64,000 bases of DNA, taken from assembly GCF_016086655.4 (NCBI RefSeq), contig NC_052139.2:3844001-3908000 (forward strand), in the 5' to 3' direction. A program made the translations under genes and the position numbers. The DNA comes from Lepeophtheirus salmonis (Eukaryota; Arthropoda; Copepoda; Siphonostomatoida; Caligidae). The notes under the pieces are model-generated. The model had not been told where the DNA came from. It was given only the letters and a program-made list of their open reading frames with translations, and did no database searches. Shown here piece by piece: positions 9,220 to 22,179 of the stretch (its first letter is position 1; each line of letters starts with the position of its first letter).

Positions 9220-12200
9220 TGACCTAAACACATGCAAGATTTTTTAAGTTAGCAATTGGAAGAATATTTTTTATATTTTGCAAAATAGTTATCATTATTT
9301 TTTAATTCTTGAAGAAAGAACATCTCAGTATAATTTAAACACTAGTACGTGTTCTCAAGAAGGACAATGAGCATTCCATTGTCATGTGATTCACAAATTT
9401 AATTTTTTATTATGTTAGTAGACATGTCCACAATTTATATTTACAATATACCCCTTTTTTTACCATTAGTTTGTTTTTGGCAGACAGAAAGGGTAGACGT
9501 CGTTTGGTGTGCTCTGCCATTGTCTACTATTGAAAAAAGTAATCGATTGAAAAAATCCATTGAGGGACAAATTCTTTATAAGCTAAAATATTATTTTGCA
9601 AAATGCCAAATTTAAAAAATATAAACAATCTTTCAAAAGGATACAATGTTTATGCTTAGGTAAGTAAATAGCGTCAGGATCAGCCACACTTTTTTATAAC
9701 AGAATAAACAAATATTATTTAACATAACTTATTGCATAGCTTAGTACCTATGAAATTATTTTATATATATATACATTCATCAGATCAGTTACTTATAAAC
9801 TACAATCCAAAACGTAAGCAGCTTCTGGACGATTTTGATCAAATTCATAATAAGAAAGAGCTCATCACTTCAAGACAGCGTAGACTAAAATACAAAAATG
9901 AGCTCCTTTTTGTACTATGATTATTTTTTTCTGAAGATATAACCTATTAATATATGAGTAGAATATTTCAATTAAACTCCCCACACTAATAAAAAAATAT
10001 TTCTTGACTTTTTTGTCTCAGTATTACTTTTAAAAAGTTGATATGTAATTAGTGTGTGTGTGATAACAGCGGTTGGAGATCATTATTCTAACATTGTTAA
10101 CATCTTTATTGTAGCTTATATCATCATTTACACAAGAAATTGTATATGTATTCTATTTTAGGAGCTATAAATTTTTTATACTTTTTATAAATGCAAAAGT
10201 ATATATATTTTGTGTAATACCCTTTTAAATAAACAAATACATCAATTGCTTTCTAATGGATTATAAAATATTTATTACAATACATCATATTTGACACTAC
10301 TTATATGATTTAATATTAGACAGCTTTATTTTATATATATAATATACAATGTGCATATGCAAATTGTACCGCTATTGAAAAGTAAAATTTCAATCAACTT
10401 TATTAATAACAACATATACAATGGAAATGAGTATTTTTTAATATATTTATACCTTATAATATTAACAATTATTTATCAAATTGTCCTCCTTCTTCTGCCC
10501 CCATCGCCTCAAGCCTATGATACATGACAACGCAGATTTCAATAACACGGATTTCTTCTGATTCTAAAAAAAATCGTGATAAGGAAGTACTCAATATTTA
10601 AAACAAAATTTATAATTCCATAGTTTAAGGTACATCTAAGAGAGATTTCTTACTATAATCTCCAATTTTTAACTCTTTTATCCTAAAGGACTCAAGGGAA
10701 AGATTGAACACTCTGAAAAAGGAAATAATATAATTTTATTCTCCTGACTGATTGCCTTAAAATTGTCCGCTGTTGTGTTTTCCTATTTGAAAGGTCATGG
10801 AGGTGCTATATTTAGTAGAGATATAACACTTACTTTAATTATTTGGAATAATTAGCCAATAATTGCAATTTGTATTTTATATTGTTGATGTTTAGTACAT
10901 TACATTGTAAAAAGTAATGATCTACACATAATAAGTCTATGAAAAGATTAAGCTTTCGCAAAGACTTAAAAAGAAGGAAATTGTGGACCAAAGCCATCAA
11001 ACATGCGAATTGGACTCTAATCAACTTGATTATTGATATCATTTAATTATAATTAAGTATTGAAATCTATTATGTGTATAAAATAGGGATTTATAAAAAA
11101 TGCACTCAAATATTTAATATTTAAAGAATAAATTATGCTCTTTTTAAACATTAAACGTAATATAAATTATACAAATTTTCGAGTGATTTATTTAAATAAA
11201 CATAATAAAACGAGATATTAACAACTATTTTAATAAAAAATTAACAATTTGAAGTCATTAGTCATGAAGGAACAAAAACTTATCGATCGGCAAAATAGTT
11301 AGTGCATAAGGAACATGTTTAAAGATGAAAAAAATATCATTTTTGTAGTTGCAACCTGACGATTGTTTTTTTCTCTCATGTTAAGTAATTTTATTTTATA
11401 TTTTTAAAATAGATTTTGAACTTGTACAAGTAATCATTTTACTTTCCCTTTTAATTATGTTATGCCATTTAACCCGTTCGTTGCAGTAACACAACCTAAA
11501 GAATGATGTAATTAAACCCTTTGTAATTGTAAAATTTATGAGTGTACTTAATTATTACTCCGTAATATGAAAGTACTTTGTCTTAATTTATATTCCCCAT
11601 TTTTTACCCCATTTATCAGTGCCAAGATATTCAAAAATTCACCTAGGGGGAACGAAAAAAATTTTAAAGATGCAAATCCTTATTACCCATGAAGAAGACT
11701 GAGCAATATGTAATTTCCAAAAATAAAAGAATTAAAATTCCCATTCCTAATCCATCAATACAACTTGAAAATGGAAGGAGTGGATGTTATTTTCCAATAA
11801 TTATCTTTTTGATTTCTTTTTGTATTAATAATTCATGTATATTTATAAAAGAAAGAGGTCTTAATGGCGACTTATACGTCACCTTGCTAACGAAGTACAT
11901 TCAAAGTATAGGGAAAACCAAAAAGTGTCTGTAATCCTCGTTTAATAATGACGAATCCTTCTTCTCGACGTCACTCCAACTTGTGTAACAACCCAACTAT
12001 ATTTAATTGTAGAAAATACAATGTATTTTCATCAAAAAATATTCTTCAAGAATATGAAACAAAATAATTGAACAAATTTATAAATTTCCTTTTTTTTAGT
12101 TAGAATATTCATAACATTGTTAATGCCTATTTTTTGAATCATAATATTATTATAATTAAATTTGTTCTTCTTTAAAAATTAAATAAAAGACTGTAAAAGA

Positions 12201-13545
12201 TGTAGTGAGTTAGCAGATTTTCCAAACAGCCATTTTGAGTCTGTTCCTCTATGGATGCCTTTGCCGTTGGAGCTTTTATTCATAGAGTTTACTATGGATA
12301 TCCAAGGAATGTGATGATTTGTTCGATCTGGACAAGATCGGATCGCTATGGATGAAATTCATTGTGTATACCATAAGAAACGAATTTACTATCGAATTTT
12401 CCAACATAATACGTTGAAAACAACAAATTTACTACTTTTGTTAAATATCGGAGGCACAAACCAAACCTTGGATGATTATGAAGCTTTAAAAGTGATTTCA
12501 TAATATTGGATGAATAACATTTTGGTCGAAGGAACTTTTATTTCAAGAAAATCTATTAAAAATAACAGTCCTTGTAAAATAACCTTCTTTATACCTATTA
12601 TTGATTTGTTCTACTAAAGCCACTTGATGCCTTAAGCCCATTTGTATTTTCTCTATTTCAATGTTTTTCTTGGTACAACTATACCAACAAAAGTGTATTT
12701 TTATTTGAATTAAAAAAAGATGTGTTCATTTTGAAAAATATATATTTATATAATATTTTGTAACATTCTTAAAGCCTTTTTTTTATCATTCTAATTAATG
12801 TTTTTATCCTTTAACTTTTTATAAAATAACCTAATACTAATATGATTCTGGTCCCGTTTGTTGCGCTGACGCAACAATCCAAATGATAGAAATAATGGTG
12901 GTTGGGTTCGACATAATCGAATTTCAGATAAAAATTGAAAAAAAATATAATATATATTTGGGCTTCATTGGGTAATTTGGGGTTCTACCCGGCAATTCTT
13001 AGTGTAATTAGGGAACGACTAAAATAAATCTTTCCTTTAATACTACAGAAGATAAATCCCCGAGAAATCGTCAGTGTTACTCACCGTTTTTATGAGTACA
13101 TGTATACGTAACTAGTCAATGCTTATATCAATTCATATGTGTTCTGTCTTCTCGAATGAAATTATAATAATAAGAGATTGAGGGGAAAAAATAATACACA
13201 CACACCGTATGACTCGTTTTCAGATATTCATATCAACAAAAATATAATTTTTTCTATATTCATATAAATATATGTTTTTCCCTGGGATGAACATGTCTAT
13301 GGATTAACTTGTCAAGGGGTGAAAAGATGAACTTCCTTTTAAACATAGAAGACACTTATTCTTGAAGCAACTACAAAAAGGCTCGTCCATTATCATATTA
13401 TTTTCATTTATGATGAAGAACAAATTTCTTGCCCTTGGATTAATGTTGTTGTAATTGAAATTTTGACTGTCTGCCCCATATAATATAAATTTGATCAATA
13501 TAGACCTTTATAATATACCCTTGGCCTATTAAATTTATCCATACA
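9220..13545. other. Long A+T-rich region with no supported gene
   Basis: Short open frames here have the composition expected by chance in A+T-rich DNA. The only shared sequence I noticed is CCCGTTCGTTGCAGTAACACAAC (11472-11494) against CCCGTTTGTTGCGCTGACGCAAC (12853-12875). These are two direct copies of a short word, possibly ends of an unclassified repeat. The slightly less A+T-rich stretch at 12230-12560 was inspected and not identified. Confidence 0.45.
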
Positions 13546-13549
13546 CAAA

Positions 13550-13920
13550 GGGTGGGCTGGAGTGGCTGTAGCTACAGCTATTTGAAATTTTGTTGTATAA
13601 ATTAATTTCTTTAACAGCTATATAATTTTTGAGAGTACCTACGGATTTGAATTTTTTTTTTTAAATTCTTGTAAATAGCTATTAATTTTTTTTTGTCAAA
13701 ACTTTAATGTTTGAAATTAAAAATTTCAAAATTAATGTTTGAAATATTTTTTAAAAAATTTAACTTTTTCGTGAACCAATAAGGATTTTAGAATTTTTTT
13801 TTCCAGAAACTTTAATTTTAAGAATTTAATTTTTGAAATTTTTGGATTATTTTTCAAAAAAAAATAAAAAGTCCCCCCACCCCCAAAATATAGTCTTGCA
13901 GACAACGCTGGTTTATTTGG
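13550..13920. repeat. Family R4 low-complexity repeat, copy 1
   Basis: A run of degenerate AATTTTTGAAATTTTT units ends in a C-rich block (CCCCCCACCCCCAAAATATAGTC). The same organisation occurs at 23545-23935, 45840-46125 and 55290-55640. The copies share the A/T-tract body and the CCCCTCNCCAAANTATAATCC-like end. Confidence 0.55.
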
Positions 13921-14259
13921 GTGTTATAGACACATGTTTGTACATATATTGCTAATAAATATTATTTTATATTAAGGTATTATATTTGAGGGACAGAGGT
14001 AATGCAATTGAGTAATAGGAAGTTTGGTTCAGCATCAGTTTTGTATCTTCCTTTTCTTGTATTCCATAACGATCTCATTAACAAAATAGTAATATAATTT
14101 AAAATGTTTCAAGTGTTTTGTTAATGTTACTTCTTGACAGCTTCAAGTGATTTATTGAGTGTTTGTACGGACATTTAAATTACAAAGATGAAATAAAATT
14201 AAAGATGTAACTACTTAAAAAAGTAAATGTTTAAGTGTACTAAGTATACATATTTATAC

Positions 14260-14528
14260 CTGATTTTTATGGCTCTGTTGCTTTACTTTCTCCTTAATTA
14301 AAAAACAAAAATCATTGAGAGCGTGTTTAATAAGTAAGATTCGTGTGTAGGTATTTGATTTAGGTATAGGACAAATTATCAGAGCGTAGCAGTTACGTAT
14401 CAAAAGTACAGCTTCGTACCGATACATACCTAAAAATACTGCGGATTCAAAACTATCTAAAAAATCAAAGATTTTTTTTTTAGTCAGATAAAATCTTGAC
14501 GAAAACATCACTTTTCCAGCCCTTGGCA
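14260..14528 (-). CDS. Candidate internal exon of an unidentified protein
   Basis: On the minus strand a strong acceptor (CTTTTCTTTTTCAG, with a pyrimidine tract) is followed by 269 bp with no stop. It ends at the donor-like AATCAG|GTATAA. The exon would enter with two bases of a split codon and leave in phase 0, giving 89 codons that start PRAGKVMFSSRFYLTKKK. I do not recognise the protein. No partner exon with convincing signals was found nearby; a weak possibility lies at 14000-14060. It may also be chance open sequence. Confidence 0.3.
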
Positions 14529-14599
14529 CTGAAAAAGAAAAGTTTCATTTCCATACAGGGGAGAGAGATCTAAAGCATGCAAAAGATTTGCCAAAGCTT

Positions 14600-14880
14600 T
14601 AGAGCTACTGGAAACTTGGCTAAGAAGTATAAAAAAAAATCCTTATTTAGGAGAAAAACATCTAAGCTATCGTGACTTTTCATTAGATCAGCTACAATTA
14701 GCTATGACGAAATAGGAGGGGGAGATTAGAAGGAAATAAAGAAGGGCATTGGCAAGAATTATTCTGCTGTCGATTCTCCATTCTTCTACTCGGAGTACAA
14801 GAAGGAGTTTCAATTATAACTTCGTAACAAATCCACAGGGTTATTCTTCGTCTTATATGAGGAAACAAAAAATCTTATTA
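14600..14880 (+). repeat. Dispersed repeat family R5, copy 1
   Basis: Contains CTAAGCTATCGTGACTTTTCATTAGATCAGCTACAATTAGCTATGA, then a purine-rich AGGAGGGGGAGATTAGAAGGAAAT block and a CAGGGTTATTCTTCGTC block. Related copies lie at 15690-15910 and 18860-19050, and in reverse orientation at 28730-28860. No coding capacity is seen. Confidence 0.5.
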
Positions 14881-15689
14881 TCTTAAATAAAAGTTCAAAT
14901 TTTAAATAAAAGTCATTCAAAGGGATTAGACAATAACATAATTTAAGTCGAGCATTCTGGAAAAAGATGAGGCAATTTTTAAAAAAGATCTTTATTTTTA
15001 TTTTTAGCATAAAAAAATATTCAAAATAAGTTTTCTATAAAAAGAAACTTCAAAATTAAAAAAAACAAACTATAAATTTATAAGTTTTTATTTTTGCCCT
15101 ATGCCGCTCATTGTAAAACTGGCCTCATGAATTGAATGGTAAGGTTTTTTCATATATCAACTTTAACTATGAATGAGCTTTTATATTTCCTTATCATTGA
15201 AGAAGCCAAAAATATATATTCATTCCAGGATTTCATTTAAAAAAAAAGAAAAAATATCCTTTTCTTTATTTGAGAGTTGGAAAGTATCTCAAGTATATGT
15301 ACATATATTTATTTTATCTATTTAAAGATACAAGATGAGAAAATTCTATTTGAAGATGATTGATTGCTATCTATGGTATTTTCAAAATACTTATCTATTA
15401 TAAAAGATCTTTTGATTCTTTAAAAAAATAAACTAGTAACATTATATAAAAATACTCGGAATAATATATCAAAATGTTATTGAGCCTTTCAACGACTTAA
15501 CGCATTTTAGTATCCATCATTTAAAATACGTTTTAAAAATCGTTTGGGCTTTGATATACATACTTAGAGCTACTTTGTTTAGATTACTTCTACCATTTAG
15601 TAAAGTAGTAATTAGTATTATTGATGTTACGTTTCAAAAAAAATAAAAAAAATTATTAATGTCGATTAATCGTACAGGGATCGTTCAGT

Positions 15690-15910
15690 TAGTTCAAGAC
15701 GGAAAATCCTATGGCGCCGGTATATAAAAATAAAAGATACAGAAAATTAAATTGGTCACTCAGCTATCATGCCCTTTTAATATATCAGCTACAAGGAGCC
15801 GTGAGAGGAAGGAAATAAACACAAATTCCAAGAAATAATTGCCTCATAGCTACCCGAATTGTATCCTATGGGTTATTCTTTGTGGTCCCTTCATGAGACA
15901 AAGGCATGAT
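15690..15910 (+). repeat. Dispersed repeat family R5, copy 2
   Basis: Shares CTCAGCTATCATG...TATCAGCTACAA, AGAGGAAGGAAATAAA and TGGGTTATTCTTTGTGG...ATGAGACAAA with copy 1, in the same order. It is more diverged. Confidence 0.45.
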
Positions 15911-16299
15911 CAAAGCCTTATCAGAGTTTTTAGAGCCTAAAAGCATCGGTGGTTAAGGCATGGGTACATATTGTTCATGAATTTGTCCATGCCGCCGTCT
16001 AAGACTTTAATTGCTTCTGACGGCAAATGTGAAGACTTGGTCAAGCCATTTTGTATGAAATATTTATATGTTACAAAAAATATAATTAAAGTTATATGTA
16101 CAAAATTTAAATGTTGCAATTTCAAAAAAAAAAAAAAAAAAAAATGCATATAATGTTTTTCAGTATTACCTTAAATTCTATACATCAAGTACATCCGACA
16201 TTATTTAAAAAAACTATTAGCAGTCTTTAATTTTTTTACATCGTATCATAAATTTTAACTACCTACAAAAATCATGGTTTAGAGCGTAATAACTAATAA

Positions 16300-16720
16300 G
16301 TACAATTGCGTACATGTAATTCCACCATTGTTAGAGAACTACTAGCTAGTATCGGGTAAGCCGGTACAATATAATGATCCTACACACCTTGAAACGTAGA
16401 ATTCGGTGCCAAATATGAGACAACATGTACTGTACTTTAAGTTCCTTGATCCTATAGATCACCTCAGCCCTTAACAAGGACGTCAGGTCCATTGCGTAAT
16501 GCACAAGGCACAAAATGTATTGCTTCATCATCCGCAGTAAGATTTCCCTGTCGATGAAAAAGGCCTACGCACATCCAGTAGGGCTAGCCTTGCCGACGAT
16601 CCCACAGTAGGTAGATCACGTTGTCTTGATCCCAAAAACATTGTTTGTCAGATGAGGTGAAGCAGATCCAAATCATTCAAGGAACGACCGAGAGAATAAA
16701 AGAACCGTACATATCTTGCA
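16300..16720. other. Higher-GC island, unresolved
   Basis: The base composition is clearly less A+T-rich than its surroundings, as in the decayed transposons of this window. The minus strand has an open stretch (16531-16346) starting MMKQYILCLVHYAMDLTSLL. I could not match it to a transposase, reverse transcriptase or host family. It is probably old coding sequence of a mobile element, but that is only inference from composition. Confidence 0.3.
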
Positions 16721-17159
16721 AAAATATTCTTTTTTTATTGTAATGTTTTTATTTGGTTCTATAATTGATTCCATTTTATAACTGAATCATTTAATAAGGA
16801 AATATACTCTTAATGACGTGACGAAGGATCAATTTTACCTTTTTAAAGGATGAAAAAGTGGGACAGCATAGTACCTAAGTAAACTGGACTGTATTCCTTG
16901 ATCCTAAATAAGGGCTATCAAAATAAGAATTTGGACACGCAAGTAATTTTAAAAGAATAAGAATTTAGTATGTTCCATATTACAACTCATCTATTTATTG
17001 TATATGAATGTCTATGTTTGTGTGTATATGTTACGGCCAAATAAATGGATATATTTTCCTGAATTTTGTTATGTAGCTTCTTATCGCCCAAGAAACAGTT
17101 TTGTTAATATTTTTTTTTTATTCATTGCTAATAGCCTTGAAATAACTTTTTTTATTTCA

Positions 17160-17500
17160 CCTGCACAACCTGTGGGCTGGGGTATATTTAAAAAAATTTC
17201 AGGGTCCTTTGAAAACACAAGGAACCGGCAGTAGAAGAAATGAACCTATCTCAGGGGCCAACAGCCCACAATCTGTGGTCGGGGGTGTATTCTAGCATAT
17301 TACAAGGGGTTTTTGGTGCTTAGAAATATAGTGGTGTTGAAGTTTAAACTTCAGCAGTAACAACGTGAGGGTCGAAGTGTACTTTTGGGATATTAGGAGT
17401 TTTCCTTGATACCTTGGGCCCAGCAGTTTACCTGCACAAACCGTGGGTAGGATGTATTCTAGCATATCAGAAGGGGTTCTTGGTGCCTACAAACACGGCA
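17160..17500 (+). repeat. Tandem repeat, unit about 167 bp, about two copies
   Basis: The block GTGTATTCTAGCATATTACAAGGGGTTTTTGGTGCTTA (from 17285) recurs as ATGTATTCTAGCATATCAGAAGGGGTTCTTGGTGCCTA (from 17452). A preceding TGCACAA-CC-GTGGG word occurs at 17162, 17265 (degenerate) and 17433. It is non-coding. Confidence 0.6.
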
Positions 17501-18859
17501 AGAGCTTAAAAAGGTCGTCACATGCACTTAACAGTCGCTTTTTTAGATTGCTTAATACGAGTTTGACTGTATTTCGAGTTATAGAAAATAATAACTGATT
17601 TTTTGTTCACATGAAACTTTAATTCTTAAATTATTAACAGTAATCACTAATGCATATGGTCATGAAAGGCAGGGAGTAACACTGGGTATTTGATGTGAAA
17701 TGATATTTGTATATTTTTTTGGACTCGGAGTATAATTAAAGATCGACACCGTCGTCATTCTTAACTTTATCATTCCTAGATAGGGATTGGCGTTTATGTT
17801 TTTTTGCTTTTTTGTCATAACTGCTTGCAGCCAATTTAAGTCAAAGTGATGCTAGTAGCTAAGCTCCTCCCCTCAAAACACTCTTCAAATTATAAGGATT
17901 TCCACAATTTTTGGGGATTCTTAAGCACGCTGGAAGTTTCATATTCTATACATTATATGTACGCATATCTCATATATCAGCATATCCATACATGTTTTAG
18001 AAAAAGAAAAAGAAAGTCACATCCATCAAGTGGAGAGGAACTATTCCACCAAAAAAAAAAAAAAAATCGTTTTCTCCCTCGATAAATAAGGCAAAGTAAT
18101 CATTTAAGATGGTTATGAAGAAAGATAAATTATTTTCTCGAATAAAAAATGTATTGAATATGTAAATTAGGTGTCCTACAAAAATAAAAGTAATTTAAAA
18201 AAATGCATAATCCTGATTTTTTTACCTATTTTATCTCAATTACATATAAATGATTTTTCCTCCCCTTTACATTGATAACCTGTACCGACTTGATTTTAAA
18301 CTTTAACAATGATTTGAGTGTACGGTGACCGTGAAGTTTTATATTGATATAGCAAATTCATTTAAATGATATAAAAGTAATTATTATAAGTGCTAATCAA
18401 TTGATACAGTATCAATACCTTTAAAAAAGTATTATGCCCATATATTCCCTTGAAATTCGTTAAAATACTATCACAATCAATAAAATGAAATAAATCTGAC
18501 ATCACGTATTATTAAAAAAAAAAAAAAATGAGCAGTTGAAATTCTTCAAATTTTGTTCAATAATATAGAGATTATTCGGATTAAACATACCAAATTTGTA
18601 CACAGCAAATATATATTCATTTATAAAACGGCTCATAATTTAAACACCACTAGTGATTAAATCTTTTTTGGTAATTTGTATTTAAGGTTCAAGTCCCGAA
18701 TCTCCATATATTCAAATCATAGTTTAAGTGTAAGCTCTTGTTGACACCTGTTTTAAGTTTTTCCATGTTGGAAAAAATCATATTTGTGTAGTTTGAGATG
18801 AAATAGAAAAAAATTGTTTGCTCAAAGAAATGAAACCGAAAATTAATTTGTTCACCTAG

Positions 18860-19050
18860 ACAATTTGTAGAATGTTTTGGAGGATATCAACTAAGCTGTC
18901 ATGACGTTTCAATGGATTGGAGAGCAGTTAAGAGAAGAAAGAAAATATTACTAATCCCATTCCGTATTAATAATATAAGTCAGAATTACTAGAATATCAA
19001 TCCTTAATTCTACTTCGATTCCAACAAAGACCTACACATATACCTCCATA
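18860..19050 (+). repeat. Dispersed repeat family R5, copy 3
   Basis: CTAAGCTGTCATGACGTTTCAATGGATTGGAGAGCAGTTAAGAG and the following purine-rich block match copy 1 in order. The end is A+T-rich and hard to place. Confidence 0.45.
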
Positions 19051-19384
19051 GTAAATTAACGATAACAGCTTTGAAAAAAAAAAAAAGACTTGCTCTGTTT
19101 CCAATAGCAAAAACTAAATCCCTCTTCCATTATCATATTTTTTACATATATACTATTGTATATTAATGTAGCTTCAATTCTGTGCTTATGTAAAATATAC
19201 AGAGTGGTACATAGTTAGTAGTCCAAGTTTTTATTATTATACATAAAATTAAAATGGTCAATTTTTGAAGTTAATTAATTCAGTAAATATATGTTCCACA
19301 GTAATCTTAATTTAATTTAGTCTTGTAAAATATATAAATATATTTGCTACATTTTAAACTAAAAAAGCAAACTTTTTGTCATCA

Positions 19385-20310
19385 TCAACCTTCTTCGAAG
19401 CGGAAAGACCCTGAGTGACATCATGTCTAACCTGGGGTATTGCTAAGAGCACCATTTTCGAGGTGAAATTTTTTTCTGAAAACAGGTGGAACTTCTAGGG
19501 GTCTCGGATAGGTAAAAAAGAATGCAACTTTCTCTGGCAGTATGACGAAAAATAAGACAAAGTTCAGAACAATCCATCAGAAAGCTCCCTGTAGGATATT
19601 CTACTAGCAGGAGTTCCATAATGAGATTATTAAAAAAATGAATTCAACCTAAAAGCCCAATAAGCAAAAATAAAAATAAACTCCTTAATGAATCTAAAAA
19701 GTCAAAGGAGCCGAAACGAAATGCCTTTACTAAGTTAGTACGTCAATAATTCGGAGGTGATCCTGATTTTTTCTGACGAAAAACTTGTTGAATCTTCGAA
19801 AAAGTTTAACTCTCAATAATTATAGGATATTTATCCAAGAATGTCTAAAGCCTTTCATTATAGGTAAGGCACGTATATCTAACCCAGAAACTCAACTCTG
19901 AAATGACCTTGGGAGTGGTTTCTTCAAATGGAAAAAAATCACATTTTTTTAAAGATTCTTGATGTCTTTAGAATCAAGAATTACACCTAATTAGAGTTCT
20001 TTGACACAAAAGTGATTATTGTCACCTTCCATGGAGTCCGAATCTGCTTTCAACCGGATGAGCCCCAAACTCATAGAAGAAAAATAGTTTAGGAATGATG
20101 TCATAAACATTTAGAGAGATTCTTGGACAACCTGAATTGTTACCCGTTGAAATCGACATGTAGTTGTAAGTTGATAAGAAGGCCATTTCTGCATCCATGC
20201 CCACCAAGGACGCTCTGGTGGCAGCTGCTAAAAACATGATGGGAAAATATCCGTTAAGAATTAGTCTGTAAAAGTTGTAATTTAGTTTGAAAGGGATTTC
20301 ACTTGGTAAC
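19385..20310 (+). pseudogene. Mariner transposase, near full length but decayed
   Basis: N-terminal helix-turn-helix text (FFRSGKTLSDIMSNLG, 19394-19441) starts the remnant. The first catalytic motif IFSDEKLV follows at 19764-19790 (Asp at 19775-19777). Then come LGVVSSNGKK (19908-19937) and the second catalytic motif ICFQPDEPQTH near 20042-20074 (Asp at 20057-20059; the usual QQD is QPD). After RKIV...CHKHLERFLDN, the C-terminal part survives as AISASMPTKDALVAAAKN (20184-20237). The SPDLNP block is not recognisable. Many stops and shifts are present. No large internal deletion is evident, which sets it apart from most copies here. Confidence 0.75.
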
Positions 20311-20319
20311 ACAAAAAGG

Positions 20320-22175
20320 AAAGGGCGTTAATTCAAATTAAGCTTTGTAAATATTCAGAAACATTATTATGCTTAAAAAGCAGAAAAAAAAATATTTATA
20401 GAAGTTGTATTTTTGGCAGTAGAGGCGAGTTTTTAAATACAACAGATTATAAACTTCCCTGTGCCTGTATGTTATATATGGGATAAAAAAAACATTCCAA
20501 AGAGGATTAATGGTTTTAAAAAATGAATCTCTATAATAATGCAAAAAAAGAGGGCTAAAAAGTTATACAAATCTTTTATCCTTTTTGTGAGTATATGAAA
20601 TATTTTTTAGCTTAAAAATATAGTAGACACATAATTTATGAGCACTTTAAATTACTAACAAAGGTTTTTGCTCGGATATAGGCGCTTTTAACAATATATA
20701 TATTCTTTGTTGACGCCTCATTTTTTGAGTTTGCGCTTAATATCTTAGAACTACGTGACTCGAGCTTAGGGCGTCATATTCAAAACGAAGTGTCCGTAAT
20801 GATTTATTGTGGAAAAAAATATTGGTAACAAGAGCGTTAAAAAACTTTTAGTTTTAAGCAGTAACTCTGAGCATTTATACTACCGCTAGTAAATTTTCAA
20901 TATGTAACAACATTTATCTCTTTCAAAGATTATAGGATAATAATTAATTCATACAATGTTTTAAAATATGACTCTTTCTAATCTTTTTTTTGTTACTATA
21001 TTCAAACAGTTTTTAAAATGGAAGACATGTTAAATACTGTCTTAGTTAATAAACAAAATAAATTTAATATCAATTCTTGGTAATAATGTAGGGGAGTCAT
21101 GAAAATTTACAACTCTTCTCGTTTTGTTCAATTAATCGGTGGTTATTCGGATTAGACATACCAAATTTTTATCAAACGAATTTACATTTATTTGCAAAAA
21201 GACTAATTTATTAAGTAATACTTATCATAAGTACTGTCCAAGTAATTTGTATTTAAGTAGAAATATCCCGATCCTCCCTAGGGGCAAGTATTATCACTTT
21301 AATTCTAGGTTTCTTTTTTTAACATAGGAGTGGAGATTATGATTCTCCACATTTCTCTCAATTCATGTTTCTTCCTCCAAAGTCATAACTTTTTAGGTAG
21401 CTGATTAAAAAAAAAGAATCTTCAATAAAAGGTACCAATTGCCTCGCTCTTGCCCTGTCCTTGAGGTCCTTCATATATCAGCAGAAGAATCTTTGCTTAA
21501 TTACGTAAATATATTTTACTGCCAGTGATGTGATCATCATTTAATCATCATCAAAGCTTATAAAAATAATAAATGCAGTAATTACGCTTATATTAAGAAT
21601 AATGGCCAATTATCTTCGTACATAACAGATACTTGAAGTTTTATATAATTAACTGAATAGATGATAAACTAAAATACTCTACCATAATATTTGTAAAAAT
21701 GATGCATTAAAGAGGGCGCTTTAAAGTTAAATACATTTTTTTAAGGACCTATAACAAGGAGGAGAAGTCTCATATTAAGGAACTACACAACGGTGAACGT
21801 TCGTAATAAGCTATAGTTAGCCCTCGAAATGTTTAAAGGCCACCACAGTTTAGACTTGTCGATTTACAATCAACATTTATTTATGAACTATGTTCGTTAA
21901 TTAAAGTATCAATGTAATAAGAGTGTTTTTTTTTTAGTTTTTACTTAAATGAGTTCACCTTATTTCAGCCACTTGATGTTTAGCGATGGATAACAAATTC
22001 ATATTTATGTATATTCAGTACGTTGTTGCAAAAATACAAGGGTTAATTTAAAAATTTGTTTTAATAAATGTTTTTTGAAACATTGATCATTTTAGTTTGT
22101 AGTAACTCAATTTCATTTTAGAATGAGGTTTTGCACGCTACCAATTACTCATACTAGGCAACTCTGCAACAAAGT
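20320..22175. other. A+T-rich stretch without recognisable feature
   Basis: I see no transposase motif, splice-bounded exon or RNA gene. Short open frames are low-complexity Phe/Leu/Tyr/Ile-rich products expected from A+T bias. Confidence 0.5.
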
Positions 22176-22179
22176 TGAA

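Noticed and set aside
20022..20312. A 96-codon minus-strand frame with protein-like text and good splice-like borders
   Set aside because: The plus strand at the same place carries mariner motifs in order (FQPDEPQTH, CHKHLERFLDN, TKDALVAAAKN), so the minus frame is its antisense shadow.
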